Under the pieces are notes generated by a model that worked only from the letters and a program-made list of their open reading frames with translations, was not told the origin of the DNA and made no database searches. Below are positions 8,690 to 18,072 of a stretch of 51,829 nt of DNA, one piece after another. A program made the translations under genes and the position numbers. This DNA is from Gammaproteobacteria bacterium. Lineage in GTDB: Bacteria; Pseudomonadota; Gammaproteobacteria; JABXHR01. The stretch lies in NCBI GenBank assembly GCA_013373515.1, contig JABXHR010000006.1:1-51829 (forward strand). The letters are read 5' to 3'. Every line of letters starts with the position of its first letter. Within the stretch, counting starts at the first letter, position 1.

Positions 8690-10209
8690 TGCCGGTATCG
8701 CTTGATCAGCGTCTGCTTCAAGTTCCACAATTTTTCACTCAGCGAAACATGGTAGATATGCGGGTTAATCATCCGACGCACCCCAAGGTCCAATCGCTCC
8801 ATATCGCTGTTGCGTCGATCGCGAATATTTTGCAGTAATTCATCGTCATCCAGATCCACCTGCGTAAGCATCGGTTCGATTCGGTCGATTTGACCGGGCT
8901 CGAGTTCACGCTGGCGCATTGTGTCGATTGGGTGATGCAAAGTCAGACCACTAGATGATTCGAAGGATTCTTCTTCCAATGAAATAAAATCTGCGGCTGC
9001 TAGGCCGCGCTGATCGTAGATACGCCATAACTGTTTTCGGCCTGGATTTGGGGTTTTCATTGAAGACTCAGACAACTTGATTGCCGGCTGCCAACCCTGC
9101 TCTGACTGAATCGAGACCAACTTGTATACCCCACCCAATGCCGGCGCGCCATCTGAGGTCATCAGCTTAGTGCCCACGCCCCATACAAGCGTGTCGAGCA
9201 AATGCGTCGCATCGACGTCATAGCGATAAGACTCATTTTGAATTTGGGTGATGATTTGCCAGATCGCCATCTCATCTAAGTTGTTGGAAAGGGCAATCGA
9301 GGCAGCGCAAAACCCCGCTTCGTCGAGCTGACGGCGCACTTGAATTGCAAGGTGCGCCAAGTCTCCTGAGTCCAGTCGAACACCGACCGGCTCATGGCCC
9401 TGCGCTTTTAAATGCTCAAATACACGAATGGCATTTGGTACGCCGCTATTTAGAGTATCGACGGTATCGACAAGCAACAAACATTGATCTGGATACAAAT
9501 CGGCATAGGCCATAAAGGCATCAAACTCACTCATCCCAAGTGCCATAAATACCTGCACCATGCTGTGAGCATGTGTCCCACGCGCTGCGAGTCCCATCGC
9601 AGCAGACACACCGACGTTTGAAGAAAAATCTGCGCCGCCAATTAAGGCCGCACGGCTGCCAGCATTAGCACCCCACCCCTGCCCGCGGCGAAGTCCAAAA
9701 TCGAGCATTAATCGACCACGACCCGCCGCCTTGATGCGTGCCGCGCGCGTTGCGATTAGGGTTTGGTAATTGAGCATCGCCAAGAGCGGCGTTTCGATTA
9801 GCTGTGCAATGGCCAACGGACCCTCAACCACAGTCAATGGTGTATTTGGGTGGACTAGCCTCCCCTCCGCCACGGCACGGATGTTTAGTACGCGAAAATC
9901 AATGCTGGCCAACCAAGACAGATAGTCTTCTGCAAAAACGGGTTCGCCCTGACTGTTTTTGTGCTGCCTTAAAATGCCGAGCTCTGCTGGCCCTACGCGC
10001 AAACCACGCAGCCAAGCTTTAAACTCGCCCATCCCGCAGTTCACACAGTAGCCCGCAGAATGGTCTCCGTAATTGGGATAGGTCCGAAAGTAATGTTCAA
10101 ACTGCGCAGGGCGCTCATGAAGCCCCTGTTTGAAAAACAGTTGCGACATGGTGAATTGGTAGAAGTCATTGAATAACAGACTTCGCTCAACTGCATTTTC
10201 AGTAGGCAA
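8686..10209 (-). CDS. pncB: Nicotinate phosphoribosyltransferase
   Basis: Converts nicotinate and PRPP to nicotinate mononucleotide in the NAD salvage (Preiss-Handler) pathway. The 507-residue product contains LLFNDFYQFTM at the N-terminus, RRGQGWGANAGSRAALIGG and the GTHAHSMVQ segment bearing the phosphorylatable histidine, plus VRLDSGDLA in the PRPP-binding half. The start is TTG at 10209, with GGAG 7 bases upstream and an 11-base overlap with the preceding ankyrin gene; no better start exists before the conserved region. It is followed by the coupled csaA-like gene. Confidence 0.92.
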   Translation of the reverse strand: MPTENAVERSLLFNDFYQFTMSQLFFKQGLHERPAQFEHYFRTYPNYGDHSAGYCVNCGMGEFKAWLRGLRVGPAELGILRQHKNSQGEPVFAEDYLSWLASIDFRVLNIRAVAEGRLVHPNTPLTVVEGPLAIAQLIETPLLAMLNYQTLIATRAARIKAAGRGRLMLDFGLRRGQGWGANAGSRAALIGGADFSSNVGVSAAMGLAARGTHAHSMVQVFMALGMSEFDAFMAYADLYPDQCLLLVDTVDTLNSGVPNAIRVFEHLKAQGHEPVGVRLDSGDLAHLAIQVRRQLDEAGFCAASIALSNNLDEMAIWQIITQIQNESYRYDVDATHLLDTLVWGVGTKLMTSDGAPALGGVYKLVSIQSEQGWQPAIKLSESSMKTPNPGRKQLWRIYDQRGLAAADFISLEEESFESSSGLTLHHPIDTMRQRELEPGQIDRIEPMLTQVDLDDDELLQNIRDRRNSDMERLDLGVRRMINPHIYHVSLSEKLWNLKQTLIKRYRQ

Positions 10210-10939
10210 GCATCAGCTCCGATGCACTCAATCCAGCAAGATTGGTACGTGTTGCATCTGCACCAAATTCAATCAAACGCTCGACCAACTCACCATGATT
10301 GCGGATGGCGGCATGAATTACCGCAGTATTGCCATCAAAATCAGCAAAATCTAAATCGCTTCCTCCGAAAGACAATAGAGCATCTAGCACCGCAACATCG
10401 CCCGAGATCGCAGCCCAGATCAGGGCATTTCGCCCCGCAGCGTCGGTTATGATTGGATCTGCACCACTGTCCAAAAGCGTATCGACCAGCTCGGCATGCC
10501 CACTGGCTACCGCAACCATTAGCACGGATTCGCCGAGCCCATTGGTCACATTAATATCGATTCCCCGTCCAATTAGCCATCCCATGATATCGGCATTGCC
10601 AGCTCGGGCCGCATAATGTGCAGCACTCATACCATCATAAGCTCGGAGGTTGACGTTGATACCGCGTGCGATCAAGCGTTGAGTCAAGTTGAGATTTGCA
10701 CGCGCGAGCGACACCATGATGGCCGAATTACCGTAGTGATCCGTGTAATTCACATCGAACTCACCGGGCAATTCATCCAAAATATGGTCTAGTTTTTCGG
10801 CATCGAAGCTGCTGATTGCATCGACCCATTCTTGGGTCAAAGGATTGTCATGTGTATGGTCCATTATTTCTGCGTTGACCTGTCCACATAACAAAACCGA
10901 AAGCAATCCAGCCCCGAGTACATGTCCCCAAGGCACCAC
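10199..10939 (-). CDS. Secreted ankyrin-repeat protein
   Basis: A 246-residue product with a Sec-type signal sequence (hydrophobic VLGAGLLSVLLCG, cut near VNA-EI), followed by at least five ankyrin repeats (for example YGNSAIMVSLARANLNLTQR, DGMSAAHYAARAGN, GRNALIWAAISG, GNTAVIHAAIRN). It is probably a periplasmic protein-binding scaffold. GTG at 10939 is chosen because AAGGAGACAAT precedes it; the upstream frame contains no signal peptide. It is first in a probable operon with pncB and csaA. The partner is unknown. Confidence 0.8.
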   Translation of the reverse strand: MVPWGHVLGAGLLSVLLCGQVNAEIMDHTHDNPLTQEWVDAISSFDAEKLDHILDELPGEFDVNYTDHYGNSAIMVSLARANLNLTQRLIARGINVNLRAYDGMSAAHYAARAGNADIMGWLIGRGIDINVTNGLGESVLMVAVASGHAELVDTLLDSGADPIITDAAGRNALIWAAISGDVAVLDALLSFGGSDLDFADFDGNTAVIHAAIRNHGELVERLIEFGADATRTNLAGLSASELMLAY

Positions 10940-10976
10940 ATTGTCTCCTTTGCAGCGATCCCACACGCCACTCTGT

Positions 10977-11011
10977 TGCAAATATGCCACACATTATTGG
11001 CATATGTTGCA
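10977..11011. promoter_or_regulatory. Inverted repeat upstream of the ankyrin gene
   Basis: TGCAAATATGCC, a 10-base spacer, then GGCATATGTTGCA: arms of 12-13 bases that match except for one inserted base. It lies 38-72 bases before the ankyrin-gene start, with an AATAAT hexamer in its minus-strand spacer, so it may be an operator or promoter-embedded regulator site. The rest of the 230-base gap between moeA and this gene shows only a weak 7-bp hairpin at 11137-11156. Confidence 0.4.
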
Positions 11012-11169
11012 TTTTTACACAGTGAATTTAGAGCAATCACCTAGAAAAGACGTATAGACAAGCAACAGTAGACCATTTTGGACGGCACGCCTCGACGAAC
11101 CGTGTTTTTTAAGGCAATGGAGACTATTGAAGCGTTGCCAAATCTGAGAATTTGGCGAGAACAATTGAC

Positions 11170-12444
11170 TTAGAACAGGTGATTTAGTGCCGCCATCGGC
11201 TGGACTTCAACCCAGTCCCCGATGTCGACATGCCCTTGCTCGGGCGGTAAGATCAGCAGGCAGTCGGCCTCGGCGACAGAGCTCAAACGCCCTGCCCCTT
11301 GTTTGCCAGCCAAAAATACGGCCATTTGGCCGTTGTCTTGGCGCAATTTGCCGCGCTGATACTCGGTGCGACCCACCAACTTTCTGAACTTCTGTCCCGC
11401 GCGTACGGCAAATGTCGTGGGCAGCGTCTGAGACGCCTCCAACATCGACAAAATGGTGGGCTGCACAAATTGATAGAAGGTCACAGCCACAGCAACCGGA
11501 TTACCTGGCAGAGCGAAGCATAAGCAGCCATTGACCAACCCGACGCCCAGTGGCCTGCCGGGACGCAGCGCGATTCGCCAAAATGCCACTTGTCCGAGTT
11601 CATGCAAAGACTTGGATACAAAATCGGCATCGCTCGCCGAGGCACCACCAGTGGTGACCACCACATCAGCCCATTCAGTCGCCGCACTCAGCGCGTCTGC
11701 CGTGGCTTTGGCGGAATCGGCGACCAAACCAAAATCACGCGTCTCCACCGGCAGCTGAGACAGCAAATGTTTGAGCGTATGACGATTGCTGTCGAAGATT
11801 TGCCCCTCTTGCAGCGGCGCACCACTGTCAACCGGAACCAACTCGTCGCCTGTGGATAAAAACGCCACCTTGGGCAGCGCTTTGACTGAAACCTCTCGAA
11901 TGCCAAGCGAAGCCAAAAGCCCCGCATGCGCGGCGTTTAAGCGTGTGCCTTTGGCGATAACAATGTCGCCAACCATGAGATCTTCGCCAGCGGCGCGGAC
12001 GTTGCGATAGGCCTCCGTATCATCGCCAAAGTGCAGAACATCACCCTCTCGACGACAATGCTCATTGATGACAACCGTATCCGCCCCTGCTGGCATTTTC
12101 GCGCCAGTGAGCACTTGAACGCACTCGCCTGCATTGACACTTCCGGTGTAAGGCTGACCTGCTTTGGCAACGCCGACTAGGGCCAGTTGTTGTCGACCAC
12201 CCGGCGCCGGCAAATCGGACGCGCGTATGGCGTAGCCATCCATCGCCGCGTTGTCATGCGGTGGAACATTTGTCTCGCAAATCACATTGTCCGCGGCGAT
12301 TCGTCCATAAACATCATCTAGATCAGCTGTCTCGACAGCCGATATCTTTGTCACAATCTCTGCCAAGCGTTCACGCGCCCGTTCAACGGGAACGAGGTCG
12401 CTAAAATCAAGATCCTGACACGACGGCCCGCGAAACTCTGACAC
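11170..12444 (-). CDS. moeA: Molybdopterin molybdenumtransferase MoeA
   Basis: Inserts molybdate into adenylated molybdopterin in the last step of molybdenum cofactor synthesis. The 424-residue product shows the MoeA N-terminal pattern (ERARERLAEI), the NAAMDGYAIR loop, the central MPT-binding-type STGDEL and TTGGASASDADFV loops, PGNPVAV and the C-terminal beta domain. GTG at 12444 overlaps the gshA stop by one base (TAGTG) and lies just after GGGAGCAGG, so it is coupled to gshA. An in-frame TTG at 12459 would add five residues. No other moa/mob genes lie nearby. Confidence 0.92.
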   Translation of the reverse strand: MSEFRGPSCQDLDFSDLVPVERARERLAEIVTKISAVETADLDDVYGRIAADNVICETNVPPHDNAAMDGYAIRASDLPAPGGRQQLALVGVAKAGQPYTGSVNAGECVQVLTGAKMPAGADTVVINEHCRREGDVLHFGDDTEAYRNVRAAGEDLMVGDIVIAKGTRLNAAHAGLLASLGIREVSVKALPKVAFLSTGDELVPVDSGAPLQEGQIFDSNRHTLKHLLSQLPVETRDFGLVADSAKATADALSAATEWADVVVTTGGASASDADFVSKSLHELGQVAFWRIALRPGRPLGVGLVNGCLCFALPGNPVAVAVTFYQFVQPTILSMLEASQTLPTTFAVRAGQKFRKLVGRTEYQRGKLRQDNGQMAVFLAGKQGAGRLSSVAEADCLLILPPEQGHVDIGDWVEVQPMAALNHLF

Positions 12445-13994
12445 TAAACCTGCTCCCAAGTTCGGGTGTAGTCTTCAATGATTTGGTTCAGCATACGGCC
12501 GTCAGTTTGCTCTGCGGCCTCTAGGCTCTGGGCAGCCTCGGTACGCAGCGCATCGAGGCGCTCTGGATCGAGTGGAGCACTCAAGGCGTTTTGCTGATGC
12601 TGCTTTGCCATCGCCATCACTTTGCAGAAGAAACCATCGCTACCCATCTCCTCCAGCCACTTGGCCGACAGAGGCTCAGCACGGCCTTCAAGCACATCAA
12701 TCACGCACTGCTCAACCGCTTCAACATGTGAGTCACCTAGACACTTAGCCACCGCCAGCAACTGCTGCCCGATATATTTGGCCCACACATTCAAACCCAT
12801 AATGCCGCAGGGTGTTTTGAGTTCGACGTTGGCTTTGCGGCCATAATGCGCAACCTGACGCCAATTGTCCTCAATGACGGCATGTTCATCACTGCTGATT
12901 TCGTCCAACTCATCGAGGGCAGCCAACCAAACCAAGCACTCAATCACTTTGAGCGCTTGAGGATCGACGCCAGTTAAAAACCACGGATTGACATCTAGCG
13001 AGCGAACTTCCAAATATTCAACTCCGCGACGCTTGAGCGCCAGTAAAGGTGTCTCGCCCGATTTTACCGGCTGCTTGGGACGAACCGAGGCGTAGTATTC
13101 GTTTTCAATTTGCAGATGATTGGCCGACAGCTGTCTCGGCCCTTCGGGCCCCTCAAGCCCAATCACTTCAAAGTCCTCACGCGGCGTGCTGACTGCCCAT
13201 TTCAGACTTTGGATGTAATCCTCGATTGAGCTGTAATTGGCCTTAAAGGAGTATCCACGCTTATCAGCGTTGTTGTAACCCATATCACCCAGACGCAAAC
13301 TGGTGGCGTCCGGCCCCACCAAAGTGGTGCCATTTTGCAGCATCAGTGCCGTCGCACGGCCTCTGGCCATTGAGCGACAGGCCGCCGGAGAGCTGCCAAA
13401 TAGATACGGCACCATCCAACCAATACGCTGCAAGTTTCGCAGCGCCACAAAGTAACCAGTGTTGCGAGCCTCATCAGCAGGTAGATCTGGATACAGCCGT
13501 TGCCAGGCTTCACTCGGCAAAGACATATTAAAGTGTACCCCTGAGATCACCTGCATGGTGCGGCCATAGCGGTGGGCCAAACCGACACGGTAGAGATGCT
13601 TGAACTGCCCAATACCGCTATCGCCATACTCGGCAATCGGGATGTTCGCCTCGTCGCCAAGCACGCAGGGCATGCTATGTGGCCAGAGCGTCTCGTCACC
13701 AATATTTTGGTAGACAAAGCGCGTTAGTTCATCAAGCTGCGCCACAGCACTGTCGACGGAGTCATGCGGGTCGGTTACAAGCTCGAGCATCGGCTCAGCG
13801 TAATCGGTCATGATGTGAGCGTGTGTAAGGGTTGCGCCCAGTGATTTTGGGTGCCTCTGCGCTGACATGCCACCGGTTTCAGTGACTCGCAGTGTCTCGC
13901 GCTCGATGCCAATTTTTCCACCCCGAGGCAGCATTTTGTCGCCGGCCAACAGCATCGACAAGCGTTGTTCAAAGGTTGTCTCGAGATGATTCAT
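12444..13994 (-). CDS. gshA: Glutamate-cysteine ligase
   Basis: First enzyme of glutathione synthesis, ligating glutamate and cysteine with ATP. The 516-residue product matches the proteobacterial type 1 enzyme in length (E. coli 518) and has GKIGIERETLRV near the start, the H-rich substrate region (GVHFNMSLP), EVRSLDVNP and AKWLEEM near the C-terminus. Its ATG overlaps the rarD stop and its stop overlaps moeA, giving a rarD-gshA-moeA transcript. gshB is not in the window. Confidence 0.95.
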   Translation of the reverse strand: MNHLETTFEQRLSMLLAGDKMLPRGGKIGIERETLRVTETGGMSAQRHPKSLGATLTHAHIMTDYAEPMLELVTDPHDSVDSAVAQLDELTRFVYQNIGDETLWPHSMPCVLGDEANIPIAEYGDSGIGQFKHLYRVGLAHRYGRTMQVISGVHFNMSLPSEAWQRLYPDLPADEARNTGYFVALRNLQRIGWMVPYLFGSSPAACRSMARGRATALMLQNGTTLVGPDATSLRLGDMGYNNADKRGYSFKANYSSIEDYIQSLKWAVSTPREDFEVIGLEGPEGPRQLSANHLQIENEYYASVRPKQPVKSGETPLLALKRRGVEYLEVRSLDVNPWFLTGVDPQALKVIECLVWLAALDELDEISSDEHAVIEDNWRQVAHYGRKANVELKTPCGIMGLNVWAKYIGQQLLAVAKCLGDSHVEAVEQCVIDVLEGRAEPLSAKWLEEMGSDGFFCKVMAMAKQHQQNALSAPLDPERLDALRTEAAQSLEAAEQTDGRMLNQIIEDYTRTWEQV

Positions 13995-14899
13995 TTAGTT
14001 GATTGCCTTTGCGTATCCACGGTGTACAACACGAGTGCACACCAAATTAATCCAAATGCCAGCCATGTCAAAGGTTCGATAACTTCGTTATAAACCCGCC
14101 AGCCAATCAAAAATTGCATTACCGGCGTAATATAAACCAGCATACCTGACAGACTCAGCGGCAAACGTCGCGCCCCATTGCCAAACAGCATCAACGGCAC
14201 CGCGGTCACCACACCGCCGAGCACCAATAATAGATCTGTTCGCATATCAAGTTGACCGAGCACCAGCGTGTCGCCCTGCCATAGCTTGGCAAGGTAAAGC
14301 AGTGCAATGGGGGCAATTATCAAACTTTCAACAAACAGACCGCTGATCGGGCCAGTGCTGGCCGCTTTACGAAGCGAACCGTAGATGGCAAAACTAAACC
14401 CAAGGCTCAAGCCAATTACGGGAAACACGCCCGCCATCAACACTAAAATCAGCACCGCTGCCACCGCCATGGCCACGGCCGTCATGCGCCAAGCACTGAG
14501 TCGTTCACGATAAAAAATTGCCCCGAGCGCGACGCTAATCAGCGGCGACATAAAATAGCCAAAGCTCGCATCCACGACACGGTCAACCGACACCGCATAT
14601 ATGTACACGCCCCAATTAATGGCAATGAGCACACCGGCAACGCCGTGAATCAACCATTGTCGAGGCGACCCCAAAGCCTCACTCACTGTGCTTCGACGGT
14701 TGGTTGAAATCATCACAACCGCTGCCAAAAAAACCAAGCACCACAAATTACGATGACTCAGCACCTCCAGTGAGGGAACATGCGATACTTGCTTCCAATA
14801 TAGGGGAAATAGCCCCCACAGCAGCTGGGCAGCGACCGCGCTGGTAATGCCAATACGAAAAGAATTCAACAGGGGCTCAGACGTTAACAAAGATGGCAA
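13991..14899 (-). CDS. rarD: EamA-family transporter RarD
   Basis: Ten-helix inner-membrane permease of the drug/metabolite transporter superfamily; the substrate is unknown (E. coli RarD was linked to chloramphenicol resistance). The 302-residue product has the RarD hallmark LLWGLFPLYWKQV in helix 1 and SHRNLWCLVFL in helix 2. The start is unsure: TTG at 14899 overlaps the divergent ybfF-like gene by seven bases, while TTG at 14869 would place the start about six residues before helix 1 and remove the overlap. Its stop overlaps gshA by four bases. Confidence 0.85.
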   Translation of the reverse strand: MPSLLTSEPLLNSFRIGITSAVAAQLLWGLFPLYWKQVSHVPSLEVLSHRNLWCLVFLAAVVMISTNRRSTVSEALGSPRQWLIHGVAGVLIAINWGVYIYAVSVDRVVDASFGYFMSPLISVALGAIFYRERLSAWRMTAVAMAVAAVLILVLMAGVFPVIGLSLGFSFAIYGSLRKAASTGPISGLFVESLIIAPIALLYLAKLWQGDTLVLGQLDMRTDLLLVLGGVVTAVPLMLFGNGARRLPLSLSGMLVYITPVMQFLIGWRVYNEVIEPLTWLAFGLIWCALVLYTVDTQRQSTK

Positions 14900-15657
14900 T
14901 TTACTACGAAATACTGGGTGGCGATAGCCAAAGCACGCCGCTGATCACCCTACATGGCTTATTTGGCAGTTGGGATAATTTAGGGGTTGTCGCCAAAAGC
15001 CTTGCGGCTTCACGCAAGGTGTACGCTCTTGACTTACCAAACCATGGCCGCTCGGCGCACACGACCAAGATAAGTTACCCACAGCTAGCCGCCACGATCT
15101 GCCAATGGATGGATGAGCGCGATCTGCACACTATCAACCTTGTGGGTCATTCGATGGGCGGCAAAGTGGCCATGGCGATCGCACTGACCCACCCAAATCG
15201 AGTGAAAAAACTCTGTGTAATCGATATCGCGCCCAAGCGTTACTCACCATCTCATCAAGCCATTTTTCAAGCCATGCACGATATTGTCACCGCGAATCCG
15301 AGCACGCGCAGCGAAGCAGATAAGCTAATGCAGCGGTATGTTGAGGATTCAACGGTTAGAAGTTTTTTGCTGAAGAACTGGGTTCGTCAGGACAATGGCT
15401 TTGCATGGCGACACAACCTAAGCACACTCGAGTCACACTACGACGACATCCTTGATTGGCCAATTGAAGGACGCTTTGAAGGCGATACACTGTTTATCAA
15501 AGGCGGGCTGTCTCCCTACATTAGCCACGAGGATCAACCGCTTATTGCGGCGCAATTCCCAAACGCCAAGGCAAAAATTATCGAGGGCACTGAGCACTGG
15601 CCACATGCCCAAAAACCGGCGTTAACAGTCGGTATAATCGAGCGGTTTCTAGCTTAG
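14893..15657 (+). CDS. ybfF: Alpha/beta hydrolase, YbfF-type esterase
   Basis: A 254-residue alpha/beta hydrolase with an HGLFGSWDN oxyanion region, DLPNHGRSAH, the nucleophile elbow GHSMGGK and a catalytic histidine in EGTEHWPH, the layout of E. coli YbfF (acyl-CoA/short-chain esterase). The natural substrate is unknown. The start ATG overlaps the proposed rarD start on the other strand, and the stop TAG is nested with the convergent panC stop (TTAG at 15654-15657). Confidence 0.85.
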   Translation: MAIYYEILGGDSQSTPLITLHGLFGSWDNLGVVAKSLAASRKVYALDLPNHGRSAHTTKISYPQLAATICQWMDERDLHTINLVGHSMGGKVAMAIALTHPNRVKKLCVIDIAPKRYSPSHQAIFQAMHDIVTANPSTRSEADKLMQRYVEDSTVRSFLLKNWVRQDNGFAWRHNLSTLESHYDDILDWPIEGRFEGDTLFIKGGLSPYISHEDQPLIAAQFPNAKAKIIEGTEHWPHAQKPALTVGIIERFLA

Positions 15658-16517
15658 AAATCGCGCCCAATCGCCACGTTATCAATCAACCGTGCATTGC
15701 CCATATGCACTGCGACCAATATCACAAGATCTTCTACTGAAGTGTTGTCACTGGGTAAATCAAGATTTCGCCGTTCACGCACGGTGAAATAGTCGGTCAC
15801 GAAGCCAGCCCCATTGAGCAGTGCACGCGCCTCGGCCTCCAACACGCCATATGCTCGATCGCCATCAATAATCGCCTGCGCGGTGTTTGAGAGCGTTTGG
15901 TGAATGAGGCTCGCTTGATCGCGTTCCGTTTGCGTCAATCGACTATTGCGCGAACTCATGGCCAAGCCGTTGTCTTCGCGCACGATTGCAGCGCCCTCAA
16001 TACGCACTGGCAAACACAGATCCTCAACCATATGGCGAATGATCATTAGCTGCTGAAAATCCTTCTCGCCAAAGACCGCCACATCTGGTTTGACGATACC
16101 AAAAAGTTTGGCCACCACCGTGGAGACACCGTCAAAGTGTCCGGGACGGTGCGCACCACAGAGCACTTCGCTAATGACCGGCACACTGACCTTGGTCGAG
16201 CGCGCCAATCCATCAGGATATAACACCTTATCATCGGGCAAAAAGACGCCATCCACTTGCATAGAGACGAGCTTTTCCAAATCTTCTTGTAAGGTGCGCG
16301 GGTAAGTCTGCAAATCAGCTTCTTGGTCAAACTGCATTGGATTGACGTAGATACTGACAATCACAATATCGGCCAATTCACGAGCTCGCGACATCAAGCT
16401 CAAATGCCCTTGATGCAGATTGCCCATGGTTGGCACGAAGCCAATTACCTTGCCAGCGGCACGTTGTTCGCTGACGTACTGCATCATCGCAGCGCGGCTT
16501 TCGAATGTTGGAATCAA
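15654..16517 (-). CDS. panC: Pantothenate synthetase
   Basis: Ligates pantoate and beta-alanine through a pantoyl-adenylate in pantothenate/CoA biosynthesis. The 287-residue product shows PTMGNLHQGHLSLM (nucleotide-binding HIGH-type motif), YPRTLQEDLEKL, the FGEKDFQQL loop and SSRNSRL (KMSKS-like position), all in family order and length. Its start overlaps the panB stop, so the two enzymes are translationally coupled. Confidence 0.95.
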   Translation of the reverse strand: MIPTFESRAAMMQYVSEQRAAGKVIGFVPTMGNLHQGHLSLMSRARELADIVIVSIYVNPMQFDQEADLQTYPRTLQEDLEKLVSMQVDGVFLPDDKVLYPDGLARSTKVSVPVISEVLCGAHRPGHFDGVSTVVAKLFGIVKPDVAVFGEKDFQQLMIIRHMVEDLCLPVRIEGAAIVREDNGLAMSSRNSRLTQTERDQASLIHQTLSNTAQAIIDGDRAYGVLEAEARALLNGAGFVTDYFTVRERRNLDLPSDNTSVEDLVILVAVHMGNARLIDNVAIGRDF

Positions 16518-17326
16518 AAGGTGTGCTCCTCAGCGGGGAATGCCATCGATTTGACTTCATCCACATACTGCTTGATGGCGCCATGTATACCACTGGCTTC
16601 AGCGATGTAATTTTTGGAAAAACGGGTGCGTTTACCCGGTGCAATATCCAAAATATCGTAAAGCACTAAAATTTGCCCATCGACATCCGCTCCAGCACCA
16701 ATGCCGATGACCGGCACACCGCTTTCTGAGGTGATCTGCGCCGCCAAGTCTTTGGGTACGCACTCAAGGAGTAGCATGTCAGCCCCCGCCTCGACCAGCG
16801 CTTTGGCGTCCTGGCGCATGCGCTCGGCCGTATCCTGGTCGCGTCCTTGCACCCGATAGCCACCAATTTTGAAATAGCTTTGCGGCGTCAACCCCAAATG
16901 TGCACACACAGGAATGCCACACTCACTGAGACGGCCCACTGTCTCTAGCTGTAATTCGCCCCACTCGAGCTTGACGATTTCCGCCATGCCCTCTTTCATC
17001 AATCGCGCTGCATTTTTAAGTGCGTCGGTCGGTGTGGCATAACTCATGAACGGCATATCCACCATCAGCATGCTGCGGCTCAAGCCTCGTGCCACCATTT
17101 TGCTGTGATAAATCAATTCATCCATGCTCACCGGAATGGTCGTCGACAAGCCTTGAACCACCATGCCGAGCGAATCACCGACCAAGGTAATATCGACACC
17201 CTGACGATCGACCGCCGCCGCAAACGCCGCATCATAAGCCGTCAGGCAAGCAAACTTTTCGCACTCAGCTTTCATTTTTTGAATATGACGTAAAGTCAAT
17301 TTTGAGACTTCGTTGTGGGCGCTCAC
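16514..17326 (-). CDS. panB: 3-methyl-2-oxobutanoate hydroxymethyltransferase
   Basis: Transfers a hydroxymethyl group from methylene-tetrahydrofolate to ketoisovalerate, the first committed step of pantothenate synthesis. The 270-residue product shows FACLTAYDAAFA, TLVGDSLGMVVQG (metal and substrate loop), VAHLGLTPQS-type HLGLTPQSYFKIGGY, and VPVIGIGAG. The start is GTG at 17326 with GAGGAG just upstream. A TATAGT (minus strand, 17359-17354) could be its -10 element. Confidence 0.95.
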   Translation of the reverse strand: MSAHNEVSKLTLRHIQKMKAECEKFACLTAYDAAFAAAVDRQGVDITLVGDSLGMVVQGLSTTIPVSMDELIYHSKMVARGLSRSMLMVDMPFMSYATPTDALKNAARLMKEGMAEIVKLEWGELQLETVGRLSECGIPVCAHLGLTPQSYFKIGGYRVQGRDQDTAERMRQDAKALVEAGADMLLLECVPKDLAAQITSESGVPVIGIGAGADVDGQILVLYDILDIAPGKRTRFSKNYIAEASGIHGAIKQYVDEVKSMAFPAEEHTF

Positions 17327-17483
17327 GTGCCGCTCCTCGCTGGAATTGCGCTAACTATACGAAAAAAAAAGTGAATTCGACACTGACGTTTTGTGCATCA
17401 ACAGGGACGACTGCATAGAGACCAAGTCGCCAAAGCGAGCACTCCTTTTTTTCAAACGCCCTTTAACCCAGCACTCAATCCGC

Positions 17484-17489
17484 TATACT
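17484..17489 (+). promoter_or_regulatory. Probable promoter -10 of the yaiL gene
   Basis: TATACT at 17484-17489, with a weak TTTAAC at -35 position (17462-17467, 16-base spacer), 31 bases before the yaiL start. The same 193-base divergent gap would also hold the panB promoter. Confidence 0.4.
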
Positions 17490-17519
17490 GCCGCTTTTGA
17501 ACCAACGTTTATCAAGATC

Positions 17520-18068
17520 ATGGCTGAATCATTACGCGATCAACTCCTAAAAATGGGAATCGCCAACGAGGAGCACGTCAAACGTGCCGACGCTGCCAAG
17601 AACAAGCCGAAGGGCAATCCCAAAAAGAATACGGGGCCCAAAGGCAAACGTCAGGAGCAAAAAACCAAACCTGCGGCCAAAGCGACGAAACCCGCCAAGC
17701 CTGCTGTCAGCGCTGAAGATGCCGCAGCACTCGAAAAGAAGCGCGAGATCAAAGCTCAAATCAAAGCGTTGATCGAAGCCAATCAAATTGCAGATTTTCG
17801 CGGCGAAACCCCGTTTTATTACCGCGTCGGCGAGCGTATCCGCCAAATTTTGTTGGCTGAAAACATCCGCGATGGCATCGTCAAAGGCGAGATGGTGATC
17901 ACCCGCCTCAACCGCGCAACCTTTGTGATTCCCACTGAAATTGCCGAGCAAGTGCTTGCCATCAACACCGAATGGTTGATCGTCAAGCACACCCCTGGTG
18001 AAGAACAGCCCAACCCGGCAGACGACCCATACGCAGGATTTGAGGTGCCAGACGACCTCGTCTGGTAG
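17520..18068 (+). CDS. yaiL: DUF2058 family nucleoid/RNA-associated-type protein YaiL
   Basis: A 182-residue member of DUF2058 (E. coli YaiL). It has an N-terminal LRDQLLKMGI helix, a Lys/Ala/Pro-rich basic linker (about 25-65), and a C-terminal domain with DFRGETPFYYRVG and PTEIAEQV. The function is not established. The ATG at 17520 is the family start; upstream in-frame sequence covers the promoter. sbcB follows after four bases, so they are co-transcribed. Confidence 0.88.
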   Translation: MAESLRDQLLKMGIANEEHVKRADAAKNKPKGNPKKNTGPKGKRQEQKTKPAAKATKPAKPAVSAEDAAALEKKREIKAQIKALIEANQIADFRGETPFYYRVGERIRQILLAENIRDGIVKGEMVITRLNRATFVIPTEIAEQVLAINTEWLIVKHTPGEEQPNPADDPYAGFEVPDDLVW

Positions 18069-18072
18069 GCGC

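Noticed and set aside
11137-11156. GCCAAAT...ATTTGGC hairpin after moeA as a terminator
   Set aside because: The stem is only 7 bp and AT-rich, with no T-run on the moeA strand.
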